Shown here: piece by piece, positions 18,142-26,563 of the stretch
Layout of the letters: each line of letters begins with the position of its first letter
Numbering within the stretch: position 1 is the first letter of the stretch
Source of the DNA: Pseudomonas sp. DTU_2021_1001937_2_SI_NGA_ILE_001
GTDB lineage: Bacteria > Pseudomonadota > Gammaproteobacteria > Pseudomonadales > Pseudomonadaceae
Direction of reading: 5' to 3'
Length of the DNA: 64,000 bases
Assembly (NCBI RefSeq): GCF_032463525.1
Contig: NZ_CP135971.1
Span: forward strand, 3,534,001-3,598,000
Made by a program: the position numbers and the translations under genes
Notes under the pieces: generated by a model
Told to the model about the DNA's origin: nothing
The model's database searches: none
The model's input: only the letters and a program-made list of their open reading frames with translations

Positions 18142-18447
18142 ATGGAATCCCAGCGCCCATCCAAGACGGACGACGGCGTCATCCGCATCAATCGCCTGAC
18201 ACCGGGCCACGTGGATATCGTGCTGGGCAGCCACCCCGGCAAGGCCTTGCCACGCCCGATACGCCCGCCGCGTCCCTACGCCATGATCCTGCTGAGCGGC
18301 CTGCTGGCGGCGCTCAGCCTGTGCCTGGTGCTGTCGCAACTGCGCCGCCATGCCGCCGACATCGCCCCGCCACTCAGGGTTGAAGCGCCCAGCCAGACAG
18401 GTGAATCACCCGCAGAAGAAGCCGACGAGCCGCCCGAGCAGCAATGA
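18142..18447 (+). CDS. Small membrane protein of unknown function
   Basis: 101 residues from the ATG at 18142, which follows a GGAGTCGG ribosome binding site; an in-frame start at 18034 would only add a low-complexity N-terminus. One transmembrane helix lies at ~46-65 (YAMILLSGLLAALSLCLVL), with a basic/proline-rich segment before it and an acidic, glutamate/proline-rich tail. I do not recognise the family. It is followed directly by the tandem small-RNA region. Confidence 0.5.
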   Translation: MESQRPSKTDDGVIRINRLTPGHVDIVLGSHPGKALPRPIRPPRPYAMILLSGLLAALSLCLVLSQLRRHAADIAPPLRVEAPSQTGESPAEEADEPPEQQ

Positions 18448-18481
18448 CTCGGCAAAGTCAAAAATGAGAATCAATTTCATA

Positions 18482-18549
18482 TATAGCCAATGTCTTACAC
18501 GCCGAATGGCGATTTGGCTATTTGAAATACCCTGACGACTCTCTACTAT
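18482..18549 (+). promoter_or_regulatory. Promoter and GacA-type half-site of Rsm RNA copy 1
   Basis: A TTGAAA box (18522-18527) and TACTAT box (18544-18549) are spaced by 16 bases, a good sigma-70 promoter. A CTTACA half-site at 18494-18499 lies about 60 bases upstream of the predicted start, the position of the GacA upstream activating sequence (consensus TGTAAGN6CTTACA). The left half is poorly conserved. An 8-bp inverted repeat ATAGCCAA/TTGGCTAT (18483-18490, 18514-18521) brackets this region. Confidence 0.6.
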
Positions 18550-18556
18550 TGGATCC

Positions 18557-18673
18557 AATCCACTGACACGCAGGGAGCGCGTCAGGATCAGGGACGATCA
18601 ACCATTTGCCTGGATGCTACCGACAGGGAGTTGGATGGTTTTGGATACCCAAACCCGCTTCGGCGGGTTTTTT
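18557..18673 (+). ncRNA. rsmX: RsmX-like regulatory small RNA, copy 1
   Basis: Predicted transcript of ~117 nt, no open frame needed. Seven GGA motifs are present. The first hairpin exposes AGGGA in its loop (arms TGACACGC and GCGCGTCA); a second puts AGGGAC between GATC arms; CAGGGAG recurs near the 3' end. A CCCGC-TTCG-GCGGG stem followed by six T residues (18654-18673) is a strong intrinsic terminator. GGA-in-loop hairpins are the known binding sites of RsmA/CsrA, which RsmX/Y/Z sequester under Gac control. Assignment to RsmX over RsmY/Z rests on length and layout only. Confidence 0.82.
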
Positions 18674-18715
18674 CATGCCTGCAGAAAAATGCCCGTATGC
18701 CCGGGCGACGAGCGG

Positions 18716-18791
18716 TGTAAGCGAATAGCCAAAGGCTTACACGCGGTCGGGGGCAATGGCCATTTTCCGACTGCTAAAGCATGCCTATGAT
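18716..18791 (+). promoter_or_regulatory. Promoter and GacA-type site of Rsm RNA copy 2
   Basis: A TATGAT box (18786-18791) with a weak TTTTCC box (18763-18768, 17-base spacer) precedes copy 2. A CTTACA half-site (18736-18741) sits at the same distance from the start as in copy 1. Here a TGTAAG half-site also exists at 18716-18721 but is 14 bases away, not the 6 of the consensus. Confidence 0.55.
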
Positions 18792-18798
18792 TGGATCC

Positions 18799-18910
18799 AA
18801 CCACTGGCGAACAGGGAGTTCGCCAGGATCAGGGACGATCGACCATGCCAGGATGCTGCTGACAGGGAGTTGGAATGGTCTTGGCACAAACCCGCTTCGG
18901 CGGGTTTTTT
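18799..18910 (+). ncRNA. rsmX: RsmX-like regulatory small RNA, copy 2
   Basis: Predicted ~112 nt. It shares the blocks CAGGATCAGGGACGATC, GACAGGGAGTTGGA and the AACCCGCTTCGGCGGGTTTT terminator with copy 1. Six GGA motifs are present. The first hairpin is a perfect 8-bp stem (TGGCGAAC and GTTCGCCA) around an AGGGA loop; both arms differ from copy 1 in a compensatory way, strong evidence for a selected RNA structure. The terminator's last T residues overlap the stop codon of the convergent M48 gene by two bases. Confidence 0.82.
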
Positions 18911-21113
18911 ATTGCCCGCGCTCCGGTGGTGCCGGCTCCTCTGCCGGCATCTCGCCCTGCCCGGCCTCCCGCTGCTGCAGGAAATGCCGGGCATTGGCCG
19001 CGTTGAGGTAGGTCACCACCAGCAGCATCAACTCCTGAGGCTTGAGGGCCTTGTTGTCACGGCAGAACTGCACCAGCGTCAGGTCCAGCATGCGTTTTTT
19101 TTCCAGCACCCGTACACAGGGCCTGAAGAACGAGCGAAAACGGGTCTGCGGCAGTGGCGCGTGATCTTCGATCAGGAACTGCAAACTGGGCGCCGGCTTC
19201 ATCACCAAGTTGAAATCGGCGATATCACGGATCGGCACGGGCTTTTCCAGGTTGGCGAATACCAGGTGCTCGGGCGTCAGCAGCAAGGCCGTTTCATGGG
19301 CACGCCGCACCAGACGAATCGACAACGGCAACATCATCAAGCCCAGGCTGGCCAGTATGCCGCCCACCGCCCACAGGGTGCCCCGCACGTCGGCGGTGCG
19401 CTCCGGCGACATCCACGGCAGCACCAGCAACAGCATGCCCGCCGCTGCCACCATGATGAAGGTGAAGCCAGTGGCCACGCCCCGCACGCGACCGCCTTCA
19501 TGCAGAGGCACATCGCCGCTGACCTGACCGACATCCTCCTGCAACTGGCGGATGATCTCCGCGTCCTGCTCCACGAAATGCCCCAGGCAGTCCTGGCCCA
19601 GGCGCATACAGAGTGCCTGCGGGTCGCTGAAGAAGGCTTCCAGCGCCTCACAGGCCTGCGCCGCGTCGATGGGCCGGGTGCCTCGGTTCACCGCCTCGGC
19701 GGCGTCGACCTGCAAGGCCGCCAGGCGTTCGCCGTTGGACGGGTGGGTGTCGGAAGGGTGCGGCAGCTGCACGGCCATCTCTTCAGCTGGCAGCACCAGG
19801 GGGCTCTGTGCCAGCTCACGGATCAGGCACACCGGCAGCGGGTCGCGGTGTCCGCCCTCATCGGGTTCTTCGATGGCCTGGCGAATGTGCTCGTTGATAC
19901 GCTCCACCAGCAACGGCTCAAGCACCGAAATGCGCACCAGCGCCGAGGCCGCCGCCAGATTGCCGCCCAACCGCGCACCGGCGCTATCGGCCGCCAGCTC
20001 GCGCACGCGGTTCCAGTGATGCACCGAATGGTCGAAGCGCTCCATGAAATACACGCCCAGCATCAACGCGGGGCGCAGGATCGCGCGTTGCAGCGGGTCG
20101 CCCTGCAGCATGTGCCCGGCCAGCACTTCCAGGCTGCGCCCGATACCGTCGTAGATGGGCAGGAAGCGCAGGCTGTACTCGGTGTCTTCGCCGACGAAAT
20201 GCCCCAGCTCATGACCGATCACCGCGCTGATCTCATCGCTGTCGAGCAGCCCCAGGTAAGTCACCGGCACGTGCAGGGTACGCCCGGACAGCAGGGCGTC
20301 TTCGGGCTGCAGCTGCACGTCGCTGGAAGTGACGTAGAAGCCTTCGGCGATGCCCAGCACGATATGCTGCGGCGGCAAGGCGCCAAGGCGTTCGGCCAGG
20401 GTCTCGACGAAGCGCCACAGTCCCGGTGCCTGCTCGCGGCTGACACTGCGCCCCAGCACCGTCAGCGGCACGGGCTCGAACAGGTGCAGCATCAGGTGCA
20501 GTTGCCGGGCCACGCGCCACAGCGAATACAAGCAACCGAGCGCCGCCAGACCAGCGATGAACAGCAGCTTGGACTCGCCGGAGGACATGCGCCCGGCATG
20601 CCACATGCCCAGCCCCTCGAAGGCGAAGATCGCCGCCATCACCGTGCCCATGGCCAGCACGTGGCCCACCAGCACGAAGGGCAGGCGCTTGCGCACCTGG
20701 CTGAAGCTTTCCAGCAAACGCTCGCGCGAGCGCTGCGCCCGGGCCGCTGCCTGGCGCAGGTCCAGCAGCCCGGCCAGGCCGATCAGCATGGCCAGCAGGC
20801 TGAGGCTGATCACTGTGACGGCCAGCCCATGGCGGACGCGGTCTACGGTATGCAGGGTGTCCATCTCGTCGGCCACCTTCTCGGCACGCTGCAGCGCCAG
20901 CGAAACCGGAATGCGTTCTTCACCCACCTCGACCATCTGCATACCGGGCTGTTTTTCCGCCTGCCGCAGGGTCGGCAGGATCTCGGTGATGAACACCTGC
21001 AAGTCGGCGTTTTCCTGCTGGGTGGCGACACTGCGCTGCAACTCCCAGGCACCGAACAGGGCCATGCCCAAGGGCAGCAGAATCAACAGGGCAACCAGCT
21101 TGAGCAACTTCAT
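18909..21113 (-). CDS. M48-family membrane metalloprotease at the T6SS operon end
   Basis: 734 residues. An N-terminal membrane helix, further helices around 95-115, 145-165 and 180-195, then the zinc protease site IGHELGHFVGED (HExxH) and the downstream third-ligand motif RELAAD, both intact, and two more C-terminal helices (around 530-580). An integral inner-membrane peptidase of the HtpX/Ste24 type but about twice the usual size. It lies 52 bases downstream of the four-helix protein gene at the end of the minus-strand T6SS operon, so it may be co-transcribed; a role in secretion is unproven. Confidence 0.75.
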   Translation of the reverse strand: MKLLKLVALLILLPLGMALFGAWELQRSVATQQENADLQVFITEILPTLRQAEKQPGMQMVEVGEERIPVSLALQRAEKVADEMDTLHTVDRVRHGLAVTVISLSLLAMLIGLAGLLDLRQAAARAQRSRERLLESFSQVRKRLPFVLVGHVLAMGTVMAAIFAFEGLGMWHAGRMSSGESKLLFIAGLAALGCLYSLWRVARQLHLMLHLFEPVPLTVLGRSVSREQAPGLWRFVETLAERLGALPPQHIVLGIAEGFYVTSSDVQLQPEDALLSGRTLHVPVTYLGLLDSDEISAVIGHELGHFVGEDTEYSLRFLPIYDGIGRSLEVLAGHMLQGDPLQRAILRPALMLGVYFMERFDHSVHHWNRVRELAADSAGARLGGNLAAASALVRISVLEPLLVERINEHIRQAIEEPDEGGHRDPLPVCLIRELAQSPLVLPAEEMAVQLPHPSDTHPSNGERLAALQVDAAEAVNRGTRPIDAAQACEALEAFFSDPQALCMRLGQDCLGHFVEQDAEIIRQLQEDVGQVSGDVPLHEGGRVRGVATGFTFIMVAAAGMLLLVLPWMSPERTADVRGTLWAVGGILASLGLMMLPLSIRLVRRAHETALLLTPEHLVFANLEKPVPIRDIADFNLVMKPAPSLQFLIEDHAPLPQTRFRSFFRPCVRVLEKKRMLDLTLVQFCRDNKALKPQELMLLVVTYLNAANARHFLQQREAGQGEMPAEEPAPPERGQ

Positions 21114-21165
21114 GGGACAGGCTTCCGGAAAATTGGCGAATCAGGGGTGACGCTGCGGTAAGCGG

Positions 21166-21609
21166 CTAGCGGCCGCGCTTGTTCTTGCGCAGCTCATTGC
21201 GCTGGCCACGCACCTGCACCATCGCCACGAGCATCGCCCGGTAGCGCTGGCTGTTGATCACCAGCAGGCTGCACAGCGGCAGCAGCAGGCCCAGCACGTA
21301 AATCGCCTGGGGCATGCGCCGCCCCCAATGGCCCAGCACCACCAACATGCACACCAGCAACGCGGTGACGATCAGCCACACCGCCCAGGGGCGGCCGCGA
21401 ATCACCAGGAAGTTGGCGATACACAGGTACAGCGCCATTCCCAGGTTGGCCGCCATCAGGTACGCCGGGTAGTCCTGCAAGGCCGGCGGGTACAGCTCGA
21501 ACAGCAGGATCAAGGTCAGCGTCAGGGCGAACAGCGCCAGCAGGAAGGCGCTGATGAACACCGGGAAGTGCCGGCGCAGTATCGTCAGGAAATCCAGGCC
21601 CTGGTTCAC
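21166..21609 (-). CDS. Four-helix membrane protein, candidate immunity protein
   Basis: 147 residues with about four hydrophobic segments (FISAFLLALFALTLTLILLF; AYLMAANLGMALYLCIANFL; AVWLIVTALLVCMLVVLG; AIYVLGLLLPLCSLLVI) and a basic C-terminus. Its start overlaps the stop of the preceding 301-residue gene by 4 bp. A polytopic inner-membrane protein coupled to a hydrophobic candidate toxin is the arrangement expected for immunity to a membrane-targeting effector. I do not recognise the family; the role is inferred from context. Confidence 0.5.
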   Translation of the reverse strand: MNQGLDFLTILRRHFPVFISAFLLALFALTLTLILLFELYPPALQDYPAYLMAANLGMALYLCIANFLVIRGRPWAVWLIVTALLVCMLVVLGHWGRRMPQAIYVLGLLLPLCSLLVINSQRYRAMLVAMVQVRGQRNELRKNKRGR

Positions 21610-22511
21610 TCTTCGAGTTCCTCGTACAAGCCGATGGCGTAGGTCTGCACCATGTTGCTGCCCACCAGGCCCAAGCCCACGCTGAAGGCGTCCTTGATGT
21701 TGACCGCCAGGGCCGAGGAAATCTCGCGGGCCGGCATGCGCTTGGGCAGTTCACCGGTACGCTGCAGGGCCTTGCGCATGGCCGGGGTCAGGGCCGGGTT
21801 GCGGTTTTCCAGAATCTCGTTGGTCAGCCGACGGCGCTCCTGGCGGTTGAGTCCCTTGAGGCTCTGGAACCAACTGCGCCCGGTCATCGCCTTGCGCATG
21901 GTCATCACCTTGGCGATGGTCGCCCCGGTGGCCCCCACGCCGGCCAGCGAGACGATATCCAGGGCCTTGGAGACGTTCTGGTACCACTCTTCGCTGTCCA
22001 GCTCGTCATTGCGCTCCGGGTGGTTGATCTCGTTGACCACCCGCGCCATGCCGATACCGCACTGCGCAGTCCCCGCCGCCGTAGCGGCCAGGCCGACGCC
22101 GGCGATGAACAGGCTGGCACCGCCGGTGAAGGGCACGATGGCCGTGCCACCGATCACCGCGATCCAGCCCAGCACCGCACCGGCGCAAGACAGCGAAGTG
22201 TTGACGCTTTCGGCCAGCAACCGCGACTCGCGCGGGTTGGTCTTGACCTGTTGGGCGAACTGCTGCGGCGAGATGTTGCGCTGCGCCTCACGAATGATGA
22301 TGCGCTTGGGCTTGATGCTGCAGATCGGCCGGAACTCGCGCAGCGTCACCACGTTGAAGTCGGCATCGATGTACACCACGCCAGCGCCGGAGACAGCCGG
22401 GTCGGCATCGATGGCCGCGAAAAGCTTGCGCGTGTCGACCCGGCTCTCGATGTTCAGCCGGGCGAGGTTCTGCGCAGGGGTGTTGCGTAATCCGATCAGG
22501 TAATCGGCCAT
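21606..22511 (-). CDS. Hydrophobic-core protein, candidate T6SS effector
   Basis: 301 residues, no signal peptide. Residues 1-105 are soluble and basic. Residues ~108-158 form a long alanine/glycine-rich hydrophobic stretch interrupted by a PFTGG turn, a helical-hairpin pattern like colicin-type pore formers. A second weak hydrophobic stretch lies at ~185-203, then a charged region. It sits between tagQ and a four-helix membrane gene and overlaps the latter by 4 bp. The effector assignment is inference from the hairpin, the coupling and the T6SS locus. An alternative is an accessory membrane component. Confidence 0.45.
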   Translation of the reverse strand: MADYLIGLRNTPAQNLARLNIESRVDTRKLFAAIDADPAVSGAGVVYIDADFNVVTLREFRPICSIKPKRIIIREAQRNISPQQFAQQVKTNPRESRLLAESVNTSLSCAGAVLGWIAVIGGTAIVPFTGGASLFIAGVGLAATAAGTAQCGIGMARVVNEINHPERNDELDSEEWYQNVSKALDIVSLAGVGATGATIAKVMTMRKAMTGRSWFQSLKGLNRQERRRLTNEILENRNPALTPAMRKALQRTGELPKRMPAREISSALAVNIKDAFSVGLGLVGSNMVQTYAIGLYEELEE

Positions 22512-22615
22512 GGGTCCTCCGTAAAGGGTGTCACGGTCGGCGTCGGTGCCTCGCTCCAGAAGAACCGGGGCAAGGCACCGACGCGCCGCGTGCTCAGCGG
22601 GTCAGCCCTTGGTCA

Positions 22616-23557
22616 TCAGACGTTCGGGCAAGGCACCGGGGCCCAGTCACCCACGTCGGGGTTCTTGCACATGCTGTTGACCTGGGTCTGGCCGGCCGCA
22701 GCGACCTGCTTGCTTTCGTCCTGCTTGGTCTTCGCGGTCTGCAGCGACTTCTCGGTGCCCACGGCTTCCTTCGGCACGTCAGGCAGCTTGGCCTTGGCGG
22801 TCTTCTTCACCGGCGGTTTCTTGGTACCGGTCGAAGTGGTCACCACCGGCGAGTCGGCCTGTGCGACCACCGCCACGTCGTTGCGCTTCACGCCGACCTG
22901 CTGCAGGTCTTTCTCGTAGGCCTGGGTGTAGTTGTTCAGGTCTTCGCTGGCGCGGCCATTGACGGCGACGATCAGGTCGTTGGATTCCTTCAGGCCGGCG
23001 ACGATTTCGGCCAGGCGCTTGCGGCCTTCGGTGTCGTTGATGGTGTTGGCCTTGCGCGCGCTGACCAGGCTGGCGAACTCGCGCTGGTAGCACGACTGCG
23101 AGGCCTTGGCGTAGGCGGTGCTGCGGTCGATGTCGGCCGAGCTCTTGTCGATGTCGCTGGCGTAGGAGGCGATGCGCTGCTTGTCATCGGCGATCTGCTT
23201 CTGGCGCTCGGTGTAGTAGCCCGCTGCACCACCGACCAGCGCGCCACCGGCGGCGCCGATGGCGGCGTTGCGGCCACGCTTGGAGGAGTCGCCGGTGAAG
23301 GCGCCGGCCAGGGCACCACCGACCGCACCGATCGCCGCACCGGTGACCACCGAGTGGGTCATGTCCGAGTCGGTCTGGCGCAGGTGTTGTACCGGCTCAT
23401 AGCAGCTCGGGTAGTACTCGACCTTGGTGGTGGCGCCGACCTTGGAAACCGGCGAATTGGCGCAACCGGTCAGCAGGACAGCGCCGAAACCGGCGGTGGC
23501 CAGCAACAGGGTGCGGCTCTTGGCTAACGCTTCGAGGGGTTTACGAGACAAAAACAT
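22616..23557 (-). CDS. tagQ: T6SS-associated outer-membrane lipoprotein TagQ
   Basis: 313 residues with a lipobox LLTGC (lipidated Cys32). A glycine-zipper segment follows (GAAIGAVGGALAGAFTG ... GAAGGALVGGAAGYY), then a coiled-coil-prone charged region. In P. aeruginosa TagQ holds TagR at the outer membrane and, with TagS and TagT, signals envelope stress to PpkA. Fourth gene of tagTSRQ here; an AAGAAGAG ribosome binding site precedes the ATG. Confidence 0.85.
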   Translation of the reverse strand: MFLSRKPLEALAKSRTLLLATAGFGAVLLTGCANSPVSKVGATTKVEYYPSCYEPVQHLRQTDSDMTHSVVTGAAIGAVGGALAGAFTGDSSKRGRNAAIGAAGGALVGGAAGYYTERQKQIADDKQRIASYASDIDKSSADIDRSTAYAKASQSCYQREFASLVSARKANTINDTEGRKRLAEIVAGLKESNDLIVAVNGRASEDLNNYTQAYEKDLQQVGVKRNDVAVVAQADSPVVTTSTGTKKPPVKKTAKAKLPDVPKEAVGTEKSLQTAKTKQDESKQVAAAGQTQVNSMCKNPDVGDWAPVPCPNV

Positions 23558-23640
23558 GGCTGCGTTCTCTTCTTGAGGGTTGAGTAGCCCGATACGGCCC
23601 CTGCCGCCGGGGTGTTGCTATACATGCCGGTCACGGCCCG

Positions 23641-25368
23641 TCACTGGGTACTGGCCGCGGCGAGCAATTGCTTGAGAATCTCCTGCGGGTCGGCGCGCTG
23701 GTTCTTGCGGTATTCGCCGATATGGCGCACGAACAAGGTGGCGCGGTTGACCAGGCTCTTGCCGATCACCGGCTTGCGATTGAGTTCTTCCCTGACCCGC
23801 TGGAACTGCGCCTGGATCACCGCATCGGTGTAGCGCGTGCCGGTGGCCAGGTTGTCGATGTAGATCGCCACCGCGCCGTCCAGGGCGCTGCGCCCGTTGG
23901 CGATGGCCGCGCCGAACATGCCGGCGCTGGCCTGGTCCTTGGCGGCCTCGGCCTGCTTCTGGCTTTTCTCCAGGTTGGTCAGGCGGATGTTGTAGTTGTT
24001 GATGGTCTCGGCCACCAAAGCGGCAGACTGGATCAGGTTGCCGGCCGCCTCTTCGCGCTGCATGGCGATCAGCGCCACGTTGCGCTTGAGTTCCTCGTTG
24101 ACCAGTCCCAGCTCGGCCTGCAGGCGCGGGTCGGCAGTGGTGCCGATGAGACTGTCGAGGCGCTTGGTGGGGTCGCTGACCGCGTCGATGTCATCGGTCA
24201 GCGCGGCCAGGCGGCCGTCCTTCTCCCACTGCTCGAACAGTTCCTTGTAGCGCGAGCGCGGCGCCGACAAGGCGCCCAGCGCCACCCGGAAGCCGGTGGT
24301 CTCGTTGCGCTGCTCGGTGCCGTCGGCGGCGAACAGCGGGTATTCGCGGCGCATGCCGGTGAACAGCGTGCCCTCGCCTTCCAGGTAGTTGCCGCCCTTG
24401 GCCACGAAGCCGCCATAGGTGCCCTGGCGCCGCCCGGCATGGACCAGCTGGAACGACTCCTGGACCATCTCGGCGGCGTTGCCGATCACATCGAACATAC
24501 CGATGGGGTTGGGCAGCTTGGTGCCGATGGGCATCAACCGTGCGGCCTGCCCGGTGCCACCGGCGACCTGGTTGAACACCGCCCAGTCGGCCAATGGGCC
24601 ATCGCTCTCGGCACCTTCCACGCGGCGCGGGAACAACCGCCCCTCCAGCTCCTGGCGGCTGACCGCCTGGCCGCCACGGGCGGCGAACTCCCACTCCACT
24701 TCGGTGGGCAGGCGCACGAAACCGACGCCGCCGTCTTCACTGTCCTTGCTGCGCCCGCTGATCGGCAGCAGGTCGCGGTGGTACTTCATCAGCCAGGCGC
24801 TGTACACCGCCGCGAAGCGCTCGGCCTCGAAGCGCGACAGCTTGACCTTGGGCAGGCGCCCGGCCATGCCCTCCTGGGCTTCGCAGGCCGGTGCCGGCTC
24901 GCCGCTGGCCAGCGACTGCGCCTGGGACATCACCTGGTCGTACTGGCGCTGGGTGACTTCGTACTTGCCGATGAAATACATCATCGGCTTGAGCGGTGTG
25001 CTCTTGTCGGTCTTGGGCAACAGCGGGGCAATGGTCTTGCGCCAGGCCGGCGCCAGGTCGTCGACGGTGAACTGGCCGTTGATGAAGTCGCGTCGGTAGC
25101 CGGAGATGAACGACTGCTTGTAGCCCGGCTCACCCTCACTGAACGGGTAGCCCAGGCTGATCTCGCGGTCGTCGAGGCTGCCAGAGGCCAGGATGTACAC
25201 ATAGCGCATGACCATTTCGCCGCCGCACGGCAGCGGCAGGCTGACGTCATCGGGCAGCGGCTTGGGGTTGTCCAGCTTGTTCTCGACTTCCTCGGCCTGC
25301 ACGCCGAGGGCAGCCAGGCACAACGCTGCGATGGCCAGCGCCCGGGGGGCCCTGCGCAACTCAAACAT
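23641..25368 (-). CDS. tagR: T6SS regulator TagR (formylglycine-generating-enzyme-like)
   Basis: 575 residues from the ATG at 25368, which gives a signal peptide (ALAIAALCLAALGVQAEE) and follows AAGGAATCAGAG. The middle carries an FGE-sulfatase/SUMF1-type domain (GKYEVTQRQYDQVM, RLPTEVEWEFAARGG, VIGNAAEMVQESF, VAKGGNYLEGEG, ETTGFRVAL). The C-terminus (~400-575) is helical. P. aeruginosa TagR is a periplasmic protein that promotes PpkA activation in the threonine phosphorylation pathway. It overlaps tagS by 8 bases. Confidence 0.88.
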   Translation of the reverse strand: MFELRRAPRALAIAALCLAALGVQAEEVENKLDNPKPLPDDVSLPLPCGGEMVMRYVYILASGSLDDREISLGYPFSEGEPGYKQSFISGYRRDFINGQFTVDDLAPAWRKTIAPLLPKTDKSTPLKPMMYFIGKYEVTQRQYDQVMSQAQSLASGEPAPACEAQEGMAGRLPKVKLSRFEAERFAAVYSAWLMKYHRDLLPISGRSKDSEDGGVGFVRLPTEVEWEFAARGGQAVSRQELEGRLFPRRVEGAESDGPLADWAVFNQVAGGTGQAARLMPIGTKLPNPIGMFDVIGNAAEMVQESFQLVHAGRRQGTYGGFVAKGGNYLEGEGTLFTGMRREYPLFAADGTEQRNETTGFRVALGALSAPRSRYKELFEQWEKDGRLAALTDDIDAVSDPTKRLDSLIGTTADPRLQAELGLVNEELKRNVALIAMQREEAAGNLIQSAALVAETINNYNIRLTNLEKSQKQAEAAKDQASAGMFGAAIANGRSALDGAVAIYIDNLATGTRYTDAVIQAQFQRVREELNRKPVIGKSLVNRATLFVRHIGEYRKNQRADPQEILKQLLAAASTQ

Positions 25369-26563
25369 CTCTGATTCCTTCCGAAGCTTGGATTCGCGAC
25401 ACCCGCCAACCGCCCAGGGCCGCCGCGAAGGCACTGGCACCCAGCACGGCCAGCAGGGCCACGAGGTAATGACGAGGCAGCAGGTGGCTGGCGTACTCGC
25501 CGGCCACCTGCACGAACAGACGATTCAGGCCCAGCTCGGCCAGCGCATACAGCAGCGCGCCCAGGCCGGCGGCGAGCACGCCGCTGTACAGCGCCTGGAG
25601 CATCACGAACGCCAGCAGCGCGCCGGTGCCGAAGCCCAGCAGGCGCAGCACCGACAGCTCGCGGCGCTTGCGCTCGATGGCCGCCAGGGTGCCGGCGAAG
25701 ATCGCTGCGCAGGCGCCGGCCATGGCCAGGGCGGCGATGACCCAGAACACGATGGTCAGGTTGCGGCTCAGCGACTGCACCTGAGCGATGGCCTGGGCCT
25801 GGGTCGCCACCAGCACGCCGCTGTCGGCGAAATGCTGGCGCAGCGGCTCGACATCGTCCAGGCCACGGGCGTACAGGCGAAACGCCGGGTAGACCCGCAG
25901 CGCCTGGTCGCCGCGCGCTTCGCCGGGCCAGCCCAGTGCCGGCACTTCGCGGCCATCACGGTAATCTTCGGCGGCCTCCAGCAGGGCCAGGCTGGAGAAC
26001 AGCGCATCGCGCTGGAAAGCCTGCAACGGCAGCACCCCGGCCACCTGCGCCCGCAGGCGCCGGGCTTCGACACGCCCGGCGACCTGGCGGGTGAAGGCCA
26101 CTTCCAGCCAATCGCCAGGGCGCGCCTGCAGTTTCTCGGCGGCGGTCTGGCTGAGCAGCAGGCGCTCCAGGCCCTCCGGTGCCGACAGCGCGCCCAGCAG
26201 CGGGTCGCCGGACGCCGTGGGGATCATCTCGACATTCAGGGGCTGCGCCTGACCGGGTCGGCTGAGGTCGGCGGTGGCGGCGATCTGCCGGGTGCGCGGC
26301 ACGGCGAAGGCGACGTCGGCGCGGCTGCCCAGCGCATCGATGGCCGCCGCACTGAAGCGTCCGCCGCCCAGGGGAATGATCTCGCGCACCGCCGGGTCCT
26401 GCTCCAGGCGCTCGGTGAGGCTGCCGATCAGGCCGAACTTGAGGCCGAACAGCACCAGCAGCGGCGCGATCACTGCCACCAGCGCCAGCACGCTGCACGC
26501 CGACAGACGACTGTCGGCGCGGTAATCCTGCCAGGCCATGCCGGCCACCAGTGCCAGACTCAT
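25361..26563 (-). CDS. tagS: T6SS-associated ABC transporter permease TagS
   Basis: 400 residues. An N-terminal helix, a large periplasmic domain (~60-260), then three C-terminal helices, the FtsX/MacB topology. The ATG at 26563 overlaps the tagT stop by 4 bp (ATGA); a GTG three codons upstream is also in frame. It pairs with TagT; like LolCDE/MacB relatives it probably works as a mechanotransmitter and not an importer. Confidence 0.85.
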   Translation of the reverse strand: MSLALVAGMAWQDYRADSRLSACSVLALVAVIAPLLVLFGLKFGLIGSLTERLEQDPAVREIIPLGGGRFSAAAIDALGSRADVAFAVPRTRQIAATADLSRPGQAQPLNVEMIPTASGDPLLGALSAPEGLERLLLSQTAAEKLQARPGDWLEVAFTRQVAGRVEARRLRAQVAGVLPLQAFQRDALFSSLALLEAAEDYRDGREVPALGWPGEARGDQALRVYPAFRLYARGLDDVEPLRQHFADSGVLVATQAQAIAQVQSLSRNLTIVFWVIAALAMAGACAAIFAGTLAAIERKRRELSVLRLLGFGTGALLAFVMLQALYSGVLAAGLGALLYALAELGLNRLFVQVAGEYASHLLPRHYLVALLAVLGASAFAAALGGWRVSRIQASEGIRDV

